A DNA stretch of 43,454 bases from Bacteroidota bacterium (GTDB taxonomy: Bacteria > Bacteroidota > Bacteroidia > Chitinophagales > Saprospiraceae). The notes beneath the pieces are model-generated. The model did no database searches. It saw nothing but the letters and a program-made list of their open reading frames with translations, and had not been told where the DNA came from. Position 1 is the first letter of the stretch, and every line of letters begins with the position of its first letter. Shown here one piece after another: positions 32,632 through 41,851 of the stretch. A program made the translations under genes and the position numbers. The stretch is from contig JAFMDF010000045.1 in assembly GCA_017857395.1 (NCBI GenBank), forward strand, positions 1 to 43,454, given 5' to 3'.

Positions 32632-34986
32632 TTAATTAATAAACAAAACCTTAGCTACAGCAGTATTAGGATTACCAGAAAAACCAACGGCTTCACTAGT
32701 ACTAAAAACTAAATAAACACCCGTACTCGCTCTTCTCCCTGAAAAATCACGCCCGTCCCAAATAGCTTGCCCGCCTAAAGCAGTCGTCTCAAAAATCAAT
32801 TGACCACTTACATCGGTGATTTTTACATTAGCATCGCTTGCCAATCCTTTAATGGCAATAGGCCCATCGTATTCAGGACGAACTGGATTTGGAAAAGCAT
32901 AAATGTCTGGACTATTAATTACTCCTCCTGCTATAGCTTCTCCTCTTAAAGAAATAACACCATTATTCGTTCCAATAAATGCCTCGCCCGTTTCTTGATT
33001 GATGGCGATGTCTATTATTGTATTATCAAAAAGCGGGCTATTTTCTGTATTGAAGAAAGCAATTTGTTCGCCGCCATCTGGAGATTGGATAAATAATCCA
33101 TTATCCGTGCCTATCCATTTTTGATTCGCACCATCAACAGCAATCGTGTGTACGTTTTCTGTAGCTAATAAAATAGCGCCAACACCATCTTGGGTAACTT
33201 GTTTTAACGTTCCTCTACTGCATTGGGTATCTTCAAAAATGCTTTCGCCACAATCAAAGAAAATAGGCCCTTCGACCGTACCAACCCAAACTGCCCCTTC
33301 TAAATCTACTTCGATACAATTAATTCTATTCGTCGGTAAATTACTATTGGAAGGGGTAATTAACTTCATTCTGTTATCATTGATATTGTCAATCGTGCCA
33401 TTATCATCGAAAACTAAAACCCCCTCATTGCCTGCAACAAACCATTTGTAACCATTTAAATCGATGGCGCATTGAAGTAAGCCTTTGACTGGTGCATTGA
33501 AATTTCGCCACTCACCATTTGCTTTTAAGACCGAAATTGGCCGACTTGCGGTATGATTACTCATCCATAAATTATTGTCTTTGTCGAAGGCTAAACCTGC
33601 TACTCTTTCTCTAGCATCATCTCCAACCGCACCTTGTAAGGAAGAGTTTTCGTCATTATAAACAGTGTAATTCTCCCCATCTATTTCTAATAAACCGCCC
33701 CAGAAAGTTCCTACAAATAGCCGCCCATCTTCAGGATGTGCAACGATTCTATTAAAATCTCTATCAATATTTTTTTCTAATAGAATAGGCGTATTTCCTC
33801 GATTGATGACGCTCCATTCATTCCCATCTTTAATGAAAATACCGTCTATTCGATTTAATGCGGTCTGATTGGAGGCTACCCCTCCAGTCGCTACATATAC
33901 TTTATCATTCGCTAATAATATCTCGCTACTATTATGAGTTCCAGGCGAGTTAAAGTCTAAGGGATTACAACCAGTGCCTGCCTGATTGGTAAACCGAACT
34001 CCCCTAAATTGGTCTGCATACCAAATTCGTCCATTTGCTTCTTCAATGGCATATCGTGGACGGTCAATACATCTTCCGCCCGAATTGATAAAACTATCAT
34101 CTTCCTTAAAAAATAAGACCTTTCCTCGACAGTTCCCATTACAAGTTAAGCCTGCAATTAGAAACTCTTTACCTGCTGATAAATAACCTATAGAAAAATC
34201 AGCTTCGGTATGTATTTCAGTTAAAACACCATTTTGGTATCGAAACAACCCATCATTGATATCTAAGTACAAACTATTATGGTGCGCTGCTACAGCATTG
34301 GAACTATAAACCGCAGGAAACCCATCTGCTACATCAAGTAATTGCCAATTATTAAAATCACCAAAATTAATGGATGGATTGTTTGCTACTCGGTAAATAC
34401 CTTCTTCGGTAGCGGCATAAATATATCCTTCAAAAATTGCCATACTAAATACAGGTACGCCTGTAAAAGTCGTAAATTCAAATTCTTCTCGTTCCAAATT
34501 TAATTTAACAATCCCGAATCCTGTGGATAAAAAAGCCCCATTCCCCTCAAACAAAATATCGTAAACGGTTCTATCGCCAACTATAGAACTATTGGTTTGA
34601 ATATCTCTGAAATTAATCGTTTCATCCGACTTAATTAAATCAATATTGCTATTAAAATAAACGACTAGTAAGGCATCTAAATCCGTATTGTATTTTATTT
34701 TATTGACGCCAACATCCGTCAAACCATCTACTGTTGAAATAAAATTAACCGCAAAATCTTCTTTTTCAATCGTAAAAAGGGAGAAAGGCGAGGCGTAATA
34801 AATAGTGGATTCACTTTGCGTGACCCAATTGCCAGAGTGGTACGGTAGATGGGATTTCCATTGGCCTATTCTTAGTTCATTTTCTTGCGCAAAACCTATT
34901 GTGCTTATACTTAGGAAAAATATACTTAAAAATGTTGAGGTGATGGTAGAAAATTTATTGGTGTATTGTTTAGTCTTTTTTATCAT
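32632..34986 (-). CDS. porZ: PorZ-like type IX secretion protein
   Basis: PorZ delivers anionic lipopolysaccharide to the sortase complex of the type IX secretion system at the cell surface. The 784-aa protein has a signal peptide (to about 33, STIGFAQ), the PorZ start IGQWKSHLPYHSGNWV, and two beta-propellers built of two-component-regulator-type blades (GTFWGGLLEIDGENYTVYND; IGTDNGLFIQSPDGG). It ends in a sandwich domain (about 695-784) with YAFPNPVRPEYDGPIAI and IWDGRDFSGR, like a type IX C-terminal sorting domain. Length is close to that of P. gingivalis PorZ. No other T9SS genes are in the window. Confidence 0.85.
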   Translation of the reverse strand: MIKKTKQYTNKFSTITSTFLSIFFLSISTIGFAQENELRIGQWKSHLPYHSGNWVTQSESTIYYASPFSLFTIEKEDFAVNFISTVDGLTDVGVNKIKYNTDLDALLVVYFNSNIDLIKSDETINFRDIQTNSSIVGDRTVYDILFEGNGAFLSTGFGIVKLNLEREEFEFTTFTGVPVFSMAIFEGYIYAATEEGIYRVANNPSINFGDFNNWQLLDVADGFPAVYSSNAVAAHHNSLYLDINDGLFRYQNGVLTEIHTEADFSIGYLSAGKEFLIAGLTCNGNCRGKVLFFKEDDSFINSGGRCIDRPRYAIEEANGRIWYADQFRGVRFTNQAGTGCNPLDFNSPGTHNSSEILLANDKVYVATGGVASNQTALNRIDGIFIKDGNEWSVINRGNTPILLEKNIDRDFNRIVAHPEDGRLFVGTFWGGLLEIDGENYTVYNDENSSLQGAVGDDARERVAGLAFDKDNNLWMSNHTASRPISVLKANGEWRNFNAPVKGLLQCAIDLNGYKWFVAGNEGVLVFDDNGTIDNINDNRMKLITPSNSNLPTNRINCIEVDLEGAVWVGTVEGPIFFDCGESIFEDTQCSRGTLKQVTQDGVGAILLATENVHTIAVDGANQKWIGTDNGLFIQSPDGGEQIAFFNTENSPLFDNTIIDIAINQETGEAFIGTNNGVISLRGEAIAGGVINSPDIYAFPNPVRPEYDGPIAIKGLASDANVKITDVSGQLIFETTALGGQAIWDGRDFSGRRASTGVYLVFSTSEAVGFSGNPNTAVAKVLFIN

Positions 34987-35093
34987 TTATCTTTTTTTAG
35001 CTGATTGGTTTTTGGAGGATTAGGGTAATTGTTGATTTGTATATGTTTTCACGATGTAATAAAAATATCAACTTTCTCACTTTCATTTCTAAT

Positions 35094-35366
35094 TTAATTT
35101 TCACTTAGGATTTTCATTATTTGCTTTTCTTCATTAGCATGAGAATGGATTTCAAAAATTTTTCCGTCTCTTATTCTATATATCAAAGTTCCAATTCCAT
35201 AAATCATATCATCATCTGGAATATTAAAATCCACAATTGAAATTGACTGGTAGTTTATTATTGCATAATCAACAAAATACTCAAAACTCTCTTGGTAAAC
35301 CTTGTACTTAGAAATATCTAAATGATTTTCTAATTTCGACTTTATTTTGTCTTCCTGTTTTTTCAT
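35094..35366 (-). CDS. Unrecognised small soluble protein
   Basis: A 90-aa protein with no signal or membrane segment. A charged N-terminal helix (KKQEDKIKSKLENHL) precedes several strands (ESFEYFVDYAIINYQSIS, IGTLIYRIRDGKIFEIHSH) and a short helix. The strand with RDGKIFEI vaguely recalls Imm35-like immunity proteins, but the similarity is weak and no toxin gene is adjacent. It may be a solitary gene gained recently; surrounding bases are very AT-rich. Confidence 0.5.
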   Translation of the reverse strand: MKKQEDKIKSKLENHLDISKYKVYQESFEYFVDYAIINYQSISIVDFNIPDDDMIYGIGTLIYRIRDGKIFEIHSHANEEKQIMKILSEN

Positions 35367-35400
35367 TCTTTCTTATTAGCCAACAACTTAGTTTATAGAG

Positions 35401-35568
35401 CTACTTAGCTATTTTTTTCCATGATTTTTGCTGTTGTAAACTATCCTTCTCTATCACTTCTTCCAACGCTTCATTCTCCGCCATAGGACAACCACAATCC
35501 GCACTTTTACAAGCAAAAAATAACAAACACCCAAACAGGCAAAATTTCCATTTTTTAGAAAAAATCAT
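35401..35568 (-). CDS. Small cysteine-rich lipoprotein (55 aa)
   Basis: The minus strand encodes a 55-aa peptide from the ATG at 35568 to TAG at 35401. The signal is MIFSKKWKFCLFGCLLFFAC, with the lipobox Cys at 20. The mature part is CKSADCGCPMAENEALEEVI followed by EKDSLQQQKSWKKIAK. The CxxxxCxC pattern right after the lipidated Cys could bind metal. It lies between the 90-aa gene and the large exported protein and has no detectable partner. Confidence 0.65.
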   Translation of the reverse strand: MIFSKKWKFCLFGCLLFFACKSADCGCPMAENEALEEVIEKDSLQQQKSWKKIAK

Positions 35569-35771
35569 AACGTATTGAAGTTTAAATGATTGTAATATTC
35601 AATTCAAGACAATAAAAACCTTACTTTCTTAACGAAAAATCCAACAAAATAATATTAACTTGCTTATTATATATAAGCGTCATATCTTAAAGTATCGGCG
35701 AATTCGTTCGACGTTGTAATCAAAGGCGAATAAATCAGTTGATACTAGTCTCCAATTCTAAAATAGTAATT

Positions 35772-37226
35772 ATGAAGCGTCAATTATTACTTGTTGTTTT
35801 TTTACTTTCTTTCACGCAAATTGGGTTCAGCCAAGAAGTGACCGTCTCCGCAGAAGTAACGCTTCGGAGCGACCAAAGTTATTCAATTATTGGTAAATTC
35901 AACGAAAAAACCTTGCTCTATCGAGATAAAGGGACAGAATTCGAAGTCCAGGCTTTTAATAACGATTTATTGGGATTGAGTTGGACAAAAGCATTAGAGT
36001 TGGATAAAAAACGACCAGAAGTAATAGATGTGTGGGGTAAAGATGATTATTTTTATGTGGTGTATAAATTTAAACAGAAAGGCAATTCTATTATCAAAGT
36101 ACACAAATACAATGAAGCGGCTAACCTAGTAGATTCTACCAATATCGTTGATTATGGGAAACGCTTTTATTCGCCTGCACCAGAAATCATTTTGTCTCAA
36201 GACAAAAAGAAAGTTTTATTATATCATACTGAATATTTTACCAAAATAGAAGTAGCGGTATTTGACTTGGATAAAATGGAATTATTATGGGAAAAAGAAT
36301 TTACGCCAACTGACATGAATTTTGGAGCTGATTTTCACCAAATGCTAGTTGATAATGATGGAGGTATGCACATGGTTTTAAATCGAGAGAATGACCGTGC
36401 TAAAAAAGATAAACCTCATTATTTTGAATTTATTTATCAGCCAGCAGGTGAAGAGAAAGCACCTATTAATTCTGTATTTCTAGAAGGTAAATTATCTTAT
36501 GATGCTTATTTTAAAATTGATAATTTAAATAAAACGATTATTGGTGGCGGTATGTATTCTGAGAAAAATAAAGGTCGTACGCAAGGCTATTATTACCTAA
36601 ATCTGTCTTATCTAAATCCTAAAAATAAATCCCTTGCTTTTAGAGAATTTGACCAAGCTTTCAAGGAGCAATTAGTTGATAAAAAGGTAAAAACGGAAAA
36701 AGGTTTATTTGATGTGGGTATTCAAGATATTGTCATTAGAACCGATGGGGGAGCGATTATTATTTGTGAACAACTAAAAGATTTTGAACGGGCTGCTGCT
36801 GCCACAAATACCACAACAACTGCTAGAGGATATTATTCTAGTCGAGAAAATGGCAGGTATGCAGTAGACCATTATTACGAAGATTTATTCCTTTTTTCTA
36901 TTCATCCTGATGGGGAGCATCATTGGCAAGAAATCTTACATAAAAAACAATTTTCTCAAGATGATGATGCCGCTTTTTCTTCTTTCTTTTTAGCGAAAAC
37001 ATCCAAGAGTTTGCGCTTGATTTATAATGATGAAATTCGGAATGAAAATACGGTGAGTGAATATATTATTAAAGGAAATGGAGAATTCGATAGGAATAGT
37101 ATTTTAAATACGGCAAGTCAAGAATTGCGCTTGCGTTTTCGGGAAAGCATGCAAGTAGCCGCTAATGAAATTTTGGTACCTAGTGAGCGAAAGAGTCGAT
37201 TGAAATTGGTGAGACTATCGTTTTAA
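35772..37226 (+). CDS. Unrecognised exported protein, probable beta-propeller
   Basis: A 484-aa protein. The frame reaches a TTG at 35739, but the ATG at 35772 directly precedes the signal peptide (RQLLLVVFLLSFTQIGFSQ). The mature part is a series of four-stranded units with DxxG turns (VDNDGGMHMVLNREND, IVIRTDGGAIIICEQL, LFSIHPDGEHHWQEIL), suggesting a beta-propeller. No enzyme motif. It ends RKSRLKLVRLSF and lacks a clear type IX sorting domain. A strong palindrome follows immediately after the stop. Confidence 0.75.
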   Translation: MKRQLLLVVFLLSFTQIGFSQEVTVSAEVTLRSDQSYSIIGKFNEKTLLYRDKGTEFEVQAFNNDLLGLSWTKALELDKKRPEVIDVWGKDDYFYVVYKFKQKGNSIIKVHKYNEAANLVDSTNIVDYGKRFYSPAPEIILSQDKKKVLLYHTEYFTKIEVAVFDLDKMELLWEKEFTPTDMNFGADFHQMLVDNDGGMHMVLNRENDRAKKDKPHYFEFIYQPAGEEKAPINSVFLEGKLSYDAYFKIDNLNKTIIGGGMYSEKNKGRTQGYYYLNLSYLNPKNKSLAFREFDQAFKEQLVDKKVKTEKGLFDVGIQDIVIRTDGGAIIICEQLKDFERAAAATNTTTTARGYYSSRENGRYAVDHYYEDLFLFSIHPDGEHHWQEILHKKQFSQDDDAAFSSFFLAKTSKSLRLIYNDEIRNENTVSEYIIKGNGEFDRNSILNTASQELRLRFRESMQVAANEILVPSERKSRLKLVRLSF

Positions 37227-37290
37227 GTAGCTTAGACCTCTGGTCTGAGTAGCACACTATGAAACTACTCAGACCAGAGGTCTAAGCTAC
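37227..37290. repeat. 26-bp perfect palindrome
   Basis: Arms 37227-37252 and 37265-37290 are perfect inverted copies over 26 bp around a 12-nt loop. Each arm holds a smaller palindrome, AGACCTCTGGTCT. The element starts directly after the stop codon of the exported-protein gene and ends 5 nt before the stop of the convergent phosphatase gene, filling the 69-bp gap. It may terminate both transcripts though it lacks a U-tract. Confidence 0.95.
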
Positions 37291-37295
37291 AGAAA

Positions 37296-38543
37296 CTATT
37301 CAAAAATCTTACAAGTCAAAATCGTAAAATCATCAGGAAAATCTTGCCTACCTTTAAACAGTTTTATCTCTCTCATCAATTTATCATTAAAGGCTTCGGC
37401 GGATAAATGATTGTTTTGAAAAGTAAATTCATTAATCATATCAGCGTCTAAAAAATCGCCGTCATTATTCCGCAAATCTGTCAATCCATCTGTATAAGCA
37501 AGAATCGTTGCGTGTCCTTCGATAATTCCTTGCCCGATTTCTATTTGCGGCAATTCTTCAAAAGAACCTAGAATCGTACAACCTTTTCTGAGTAAAACAA
37601 CTTCGTTATTATGTACTAAAATAGGCGGATTATGCCCTGCATTGATATATTTTAATTCCCTTGTTTTGGTATTGTATTCGGCAACAAAGAAGGTCAGGAA
37701 TTTTTCACTTTGAGTAATCCTTAGCACCGATTCATTAAGCGCTCGAACAAACTCATCTAATGGATAATTTTTGCGAATTAAACTATGAAAGTTTGCTTGA
37801 AAGTTAGCCATTAATAAAGCAGCCGCAACTCCTTTTCCAGAAATATCTCCTACACAAAACGCAATTCGGTGTTCATCAAATTGGATAACATCATAATAAT
37901 CCCCACCAACGCCTAAATGAGGTCGATAGATACTCGCAAATTCATATTTATTGCTACTTGGTAAAATTGCTGGAATTAGCATGCGCTGCATTTCGCTGGC
38001 TAATTCCATTTCTTTTTTGAGTCGCTCTTGTTCTAATTGGCGTTTGAAAAGACGCTTGTTTTCAATAGCCACCGCCACAATATTTGTTACCGTGGTAATG
38101 AATTGCACCTTATTATACATATCTTCATTTTCCTCAAAACCCCCAATAAAAACATACGCCAAGGGCGACTTTTTGTGCATGACGGGAATGACGACATCAA
38201 ACTCTTTCAGTAATAAGTGGTCATCGGCATCTAAGTTATGCAAGCGATTATATTCTGGTAGTCGGTCACTAATATCTAAGGCAATTAAGCCTTCTGGAAT
38301 CCCAGCAAATGCTTTACAAATCCATTGGTCGTTATCCTTAAAATAAAGCGCTAATTTTTTGATGCCCATTTCCCAACTAAGGAAAGAGGTAAACATATCA
38401 AAAAGCCCACGAGAAGAAACATTATTATTAATCGCTTGGGTAAGATTCAAGAGGCGATTGACTTGCAATTGCTTGAGATGCAAGTCTCGTTCGAGTTGCT
38501 GTATGTTGGATAAATCTTTATTTATTTCGGCTAATGAGGACAT
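37296..38543 (-). CDS. SpoIIE/RsbU-type PP2C phosphatase with GAF domain
   Basis: A 415-aa cytoplasmic signalling phosphatase. After an N-terminal helical part comes a GAF-like sensor (about 45-165) and a coiled coil (about 165-190, RQLEQERLKKEMELASEMQ). The SpoIIE domain (about 200-415) has the metal-binding motifs GVGGDYYDVIQFD, CVGDISGKGVAAALLMA and LAYTDGLTDLRN. RsbU-like proteins dephosphorylate an anti-sigma-factor antagonist. No such partner is adjacent, so the target is unknown. The leader contains a 10-bp stem-loop. Confidence 0.9.
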   Translation of the reverse strand: MSSLAEINKDLSNIQQLERDLHLKQLQVNRLLNLTQAINNNVSSRGLFDMFTSFLSWEMGIKKLALYFKDNDQWICKAFAGIPEGLIALDISDRLPEYNRLHNLDADDHLLLKEFDVVIPVMHKKSPLAYVFIGGFEENEDMYNKVQFITTVTNIVAVAIENKRLFKRQLEQERLKKEMELASEMQRMLIPAILPSSNKYEFASIYRPHLGVGGDYYDVIQFDEHRIAFCVGDISGKGVAAALLMANFQANFHSLIRKNYPLDEFVRALNESVLRITQSEKFLTFFVAEYNTKTRELKYINAGHNPPILVHNNEVVLLRKGCTILGSFEELPQIEIGQGIIEGHATILAYTDGLTDLRNNDGDFLDADMINEFTFQNNHLSAEAFNDKLMREIKLFKGRQDFPDDFTILTCKIFE

Positions 38544-38560
38544 GGAACTAGTTCATTTTT

Positions 38561-38593
38561 ATAAGGACGAGCAACTTAGCTTTTCGTCCTTAT
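38561..38593 (-). promoter_or_regulatory. Stem-loop in the leader of the phosphatase gene
   Basis: ATAAGGACGA (38561-38570) pairs perfectly with TCGTCCTTAT (38584-38593), 10 bp with a 13-nt loop, 18 nt before the ATG at 38543. It could influence translation. A perfect 12-nt palindrome, GAATACGTATTC, lies at 38604-38615. Confidence 0.5.
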
Positions 38594-38757
38594 TTTATTA
38601 GTTGAATACGTATTCCTAAGGCCTTTTAGTCGTCTATTATTGCTTGGTAAATATAATTAAAATACTTAATATATTATAACAATTCACGTATTATGAAAAA
38701 TAAAAAGCCTTTATAGATTATTAAATTGTTGTAGCGTGAAGATAATACTTTAAATGT

Positions 38758-41700
38758 TTAAAGTTGCATAAAATCTTCTTTTAATACTTTTCGGAGGTTG
38801 TCCAATAAAAAATTAGCGTTTTTCTGATTAAAGACAATAGGTGGTTTTATTTTTATCACATTATGATATAAACCATCCGTACTCATTAAAATACCTTGTT
38901 CTTTCATTCGATTGGCTAAATAGGAATTTTGTTTGGCTGCTGGTTCTAAAGTCGTGCTATCTTTGATTAATTCAAACCCTAGAAATAAACCATGCCCTCG
39001 GACATCTCCAATAATGGGAAATTCTTTGGATAAATTGGTTAATTCCTGCTTTAAGTAATTTCCCATCACCAAGGCGTTTTCTTGTAATTTTTCGTCTTTA
39101 ATAATTTGTAAAACTTCCTTTCCGATAGCGCAAGAAACGGGGTTTCCCCCAAAAGTATTAAAATACTCCATACCATTATTAAAAGCATCTGCAATTGCTC
39201 GTGTTGTTACGACTGCCCCTAATGGATGTCCATTGCCAATCGGTTTGCCCATCGTCACAATATCAGGTACGACATTCTGGAATTCAAAGCCCCAAAAATG
39301 GTCACCTACTCTGCCAAAACCAACTTGTACTTCGTCCATAATGCAAACACCTCCTGCATTTCTAACGTGGGTAAAAGCTGTTTTTAGATAATTTGGAGGT
39401 AAGACTATCTGTCCACCACAACTCAAAATAGATTCACAGAAAAATCCTGCAATGTCTCTTCCATTTGTCCAATTTTTTTGAATGGCTTTTTCAATGTAAG
39501 CCGCATATTTTTCTCCTGCTTTCGAATCCTCTTTTTTAAATTCGCCTCTAAAAGTATCGGGCATCGGCACAATATGAATATGGTCTGCCTTGCCTTTTCC
39601 ACCTGGGCTGTCAAATTTATAAGAACTGAGGTCAATGCAATTTTGGGTATTGCCATGATAGCCTACTTCTACTGCAATGAAATCCTTTTGATTGGTATAA
39701 GTTTTTGCTAAGCGCATTGCTAATTCATTGGCTTCGCTACCAGAATTCACAAAATAACAAACCGATAATTCTTCGGGTAAAGTAGCACAAAGTTGCTCCG
39801 CATATTCCATTAAATTTTTCTGTAAATAGCGGGTATTGGAATTAAATACAGCTAGTTGTTTTTGTGCGGCAGCTACCACTCTTGGGTGCTGGTGTCCGAC
39901 ATGCGGTACATTATTTACCGTATCTAAAAATCGACGTCCACCGCTATTATATAGGTATTGCATAAAACCTCGCTGGATACGCAAAGGCTTTTTATAAGAA
40001 AGACTAAGGTTTGGCCCTAAATGCTTTTTTCTAATATCTAGTAAAGCTTCATCTGTATATTTCTCCCCACCAATTATATTTTCTGGCATCCCAATTAATA
40101 AATTAGGGTCAGGAGAAATACTCGTAAAGATTTTTGTTTGATGTGGAAAAGCAGCGGCGGGAAAATCGCCTTTATACCCCAACATATCGAGTACAATCTG
40201 GAAATGTAAATGTGGTGGCCAATCTCCATTGATAGGTCTCGCTCCCATTCTAGCAATTTCTTGCCCTTTTGCTATAGGCATTCCTATTTCTAGACCGTCT
40301 AAAGAATCAATACTTAAGTGTCCATATAAAGTATAGAAAGTTAATTCCGAACTCACTTCATGTTCCAAAATAATAGCTGGACCATAATCTCTATCCGCCG
40401 CATTGTTATTAAAACTGTGGACGATTCCTGCTAGTGGGGCATAAACAGCCGTCCCTGCTTTCATAAAAACATCTACGCCAACATGTAGCGTTCGCCATTG
40501 TGGGCCATTATTACTCGTAATTGTGAAAGCATCAGATGTATAAATTGGGCGAAATTCATTATACTTCCCAATGCTAATATCCACGCCTGCATCTTCCATC
40601 ATTCTATCAACTAGCACTTCAAATTTTCCAGCATCTTCAAAATTGGGATTATTCCCTAATTCTAAACTTCCTACACTTAAATCTAAAACTATCTTTTTAT
40701 CGTTGACCAAATCAGCCTCCACCAATTTTCCAAAGCCACCTTTATTTTTTTCAACGAAATCTAAAAAAGCCGCATTTTTAGGACAAGCTTCTAAGCCACA
40801 AATTGACCGAAACGCATAATGCGCTAAATTAGGCGGAATCGCCTTTAATTTTTCTAATAATGCCCAAGCTGGTTTGGCGCTAATTTGTAAATAGGCATTA
40901 TTCGGTTCTGCTTGTTGATTGATAGCTGAAACCGTTACGCTAATCATTAAACGAGCGGCAATGAGTGGAAAAATAACTTGACATTCCTTTTCGGTAATAG
41001 GAAAAATGGAATGAAAGCCTTGTACAATGGCGCAAGCGGAATCAAGCGGTGCGGCTTTATCCATTAAAGCATAAGCAGCAGCAATAGCTACTTCGTTGAT
41101 GGTATGCGTATGCACAATATCTCCAAAATCAATGACTCCAGCAATTTGTGAATTGGCTAAATCATTATTGACTAAGACATTATAATCATTGGCATCATTA
41201 TAATTGATACTCTTTCGTAAGTTAGGTAAAACGGGTTCAACTTCTGTTTGATATAGTGCTAGGAAATATTCAACTAATGCCTTTTTTACTGGCGTATCAA
41301 ATACTTCCAAATGCGCTTTTATCCAACTGGCATTGGAGCTATCCCATTTAAAATAACGATGTGCAGCTGGATGCTTAAAATCCTGGAGCCCTTCGCATAT
41401 TTGTCCACAAGTGCTGCCTAAATTTTCTAATAATTTATCCGTGTGTGGATTGACTTTAGCTAATAATCGACCTTCCACCCAAGTCAATAATCGGAGGTAA
41501 ACTTGTTGCCCATCTTCTTTTGTAAAGTGGGTAATGGTTTCTCCGTGTTTATTGGCAATTATTTTAGGTAGCTGAAAAGGTAGATCTTTATTCGCTAAAT
41601 GTTTTAAAGCGGCATTTTGCAAAGCTAAATTAGCCGAATCTCGATTGGCACTTTCTACTTTAAAGACATATTTTTCTTTTTCTGTGACGGTAAGGAGGAA

Positions 41701-41790
41701 ATTCAATTCTATTTCTCCCGGTAATTGAGTGGCGGTTCCTTTAATGTTAAAAAGGTCGTCAATTATTTCTACGGCTTGTATTGTGGTCAT
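38758..41790 (-). CDS. Fusion: APH-like kinase, M23 peptidase, class III aminotransferase
   Basis: A 1010-aa three-part cytoplasmic protein. Residues 1-340: an APH-fold kinase, with Asp199 and Asn204 in [10 protein letters not shown] (the usual His of the HxD motif is Tyr197) and [10 protein letters not shown]. Residues about 430-535: M23/LytM domain with HVGVDV (His436), YGHLS and PPHLHFQ (His527, His529). Residues about 590-1010: PLP enzyme closest to ethanolamine-phosphate/phosphohydroxylysine phospho-lyases, with [30 protein letters not shown] and Lys849 in [11 protein letters not shown]. Kinase and lyase in one chain suggest phosphorylation then elimination of an amino-alcohol. The peptidase role is unclear. 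Confidence 0.9.
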   Translation of the reverse strand: MTTIQAVEIIDDLFNIKGTATQLPGEIELNFLLTVTEKEKYVFKVESANRDSANLALQNAALKHLANKDLPFQLPKIIANKHGETITHFTKEDGQQVYLRLLTWVEGRLLAKVNPHTDKLLENLGSTCGQICEGLQDFKHPAAHRYFKWDSSNASWIKAHLEVFDTPVKKALVEYFLALYQTEVEPVLPNLRKSINYNDANDYNVLVNNDLANSQIAGVIDFGDIVHTHTINEVAIAAAYALMDKAAPLDSACAIVQGFHSIFPITEKECQVIFPLIAARLMISVTVSAINQQAEPNNAYLQISAKPAWALLEKLKAIPPNLAHYAFRSICGLEACPKNAAFLDFVEKNKGGFGKLVEADLVNDKKIVLDLSVGSLELGNNPNFEDAGKFEVLVDRMMEDAGVDISIGKYNEFRPIYTSDAFTITSNNGPQWRTLHVGVDVFMKAGTAVYAPLAGIVHSFNNNAADRDYGPAIILEHEVSSELTFYTLYGHLSIDSLDGLEIGMPIAKGQEIARMGARPINGDWPPHLHFQIVLDMLGYKGDFPAAAFPHQTKIFTSISPDPNLLIGMPENIIGGEKYTDEALLDIRKKHLGPNLSLSYKKPLRIQRGFMQYLYNSGGRRFLDTVNNVPHVGHQHPRVVAAAQKQLAVFNSNTRYLQKNLMEYAEQLCATLPEELSVCYFVNSGSEANELAMRLAKTYTNQKDFIAVEVGYHGNTQNCIDLSSYKFDSPGGKGKADHIHIVPMPDTFRGEFKKEDSKAGEKYAAYIEKAIQKNWTNGRDIAGFFCESILSCGGQIVLPPNYLKTAFTHVRNAGGVCIMDEVQVGFGRVGDHFWGFEFQNVVPDIVTMGKPIGNGHPLGAVVTTRAIADAFNNGMEYFNTFGGNPVSCAIGKEVLQIIKDEKLQENALVMGNYLKQELTNLSKEFPIIGDVRGHGLFLGFELIKDSTTLEPAAKQNSYLANRMKEQGILMSTDGLYHNVIKIKPPIVFNQKNANFLLDNLRKVLKEDFMQL

Positions 41791-41800
41791 GTAAAATCAA

Positions 41801-41851
41801 GTTGTGGGTTGCGAGTTGCGGATTTCTAACTCGTAACCCGCAACTCGCAAC
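41801..41851. repeat. Heptad palindrome after the pentapeptide gene
   Basis: GTTGCGAGTTGCGG (41808-41821) and CCGCAACTCGCAAC (41838-41851) are perfect 14-bp inverted copies with a 16-nt loop. Both arms consist of 7-nt words (GTTGCGA, GTTGCGG, GTTACGA). The right arm ends at the base before the stop codon of the pentapeptide gene (41852-41854). The element occupies most of the 61-bp gap to the fusion gene. Confidence 0.9.

Noticed and set aside
34805-35023. 72-codon + strand frame over the start of porZ
   Set aside because: It lies antisense to the porZ signal peptide and N-terminus and has no start-site support.
38604-38615. Perfect 12-nt palindrome GAATACGTATTC as a regulator site
   Set aside because: One short palindrome in an AT-rich gap with no second copy; kept only as a note in the leader entry.
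831-41851. Heptad arrays read as a CRISPR array
   Set aside because: The repeats are 7 nt, contiguous and without spacers, and no cas genes are present.
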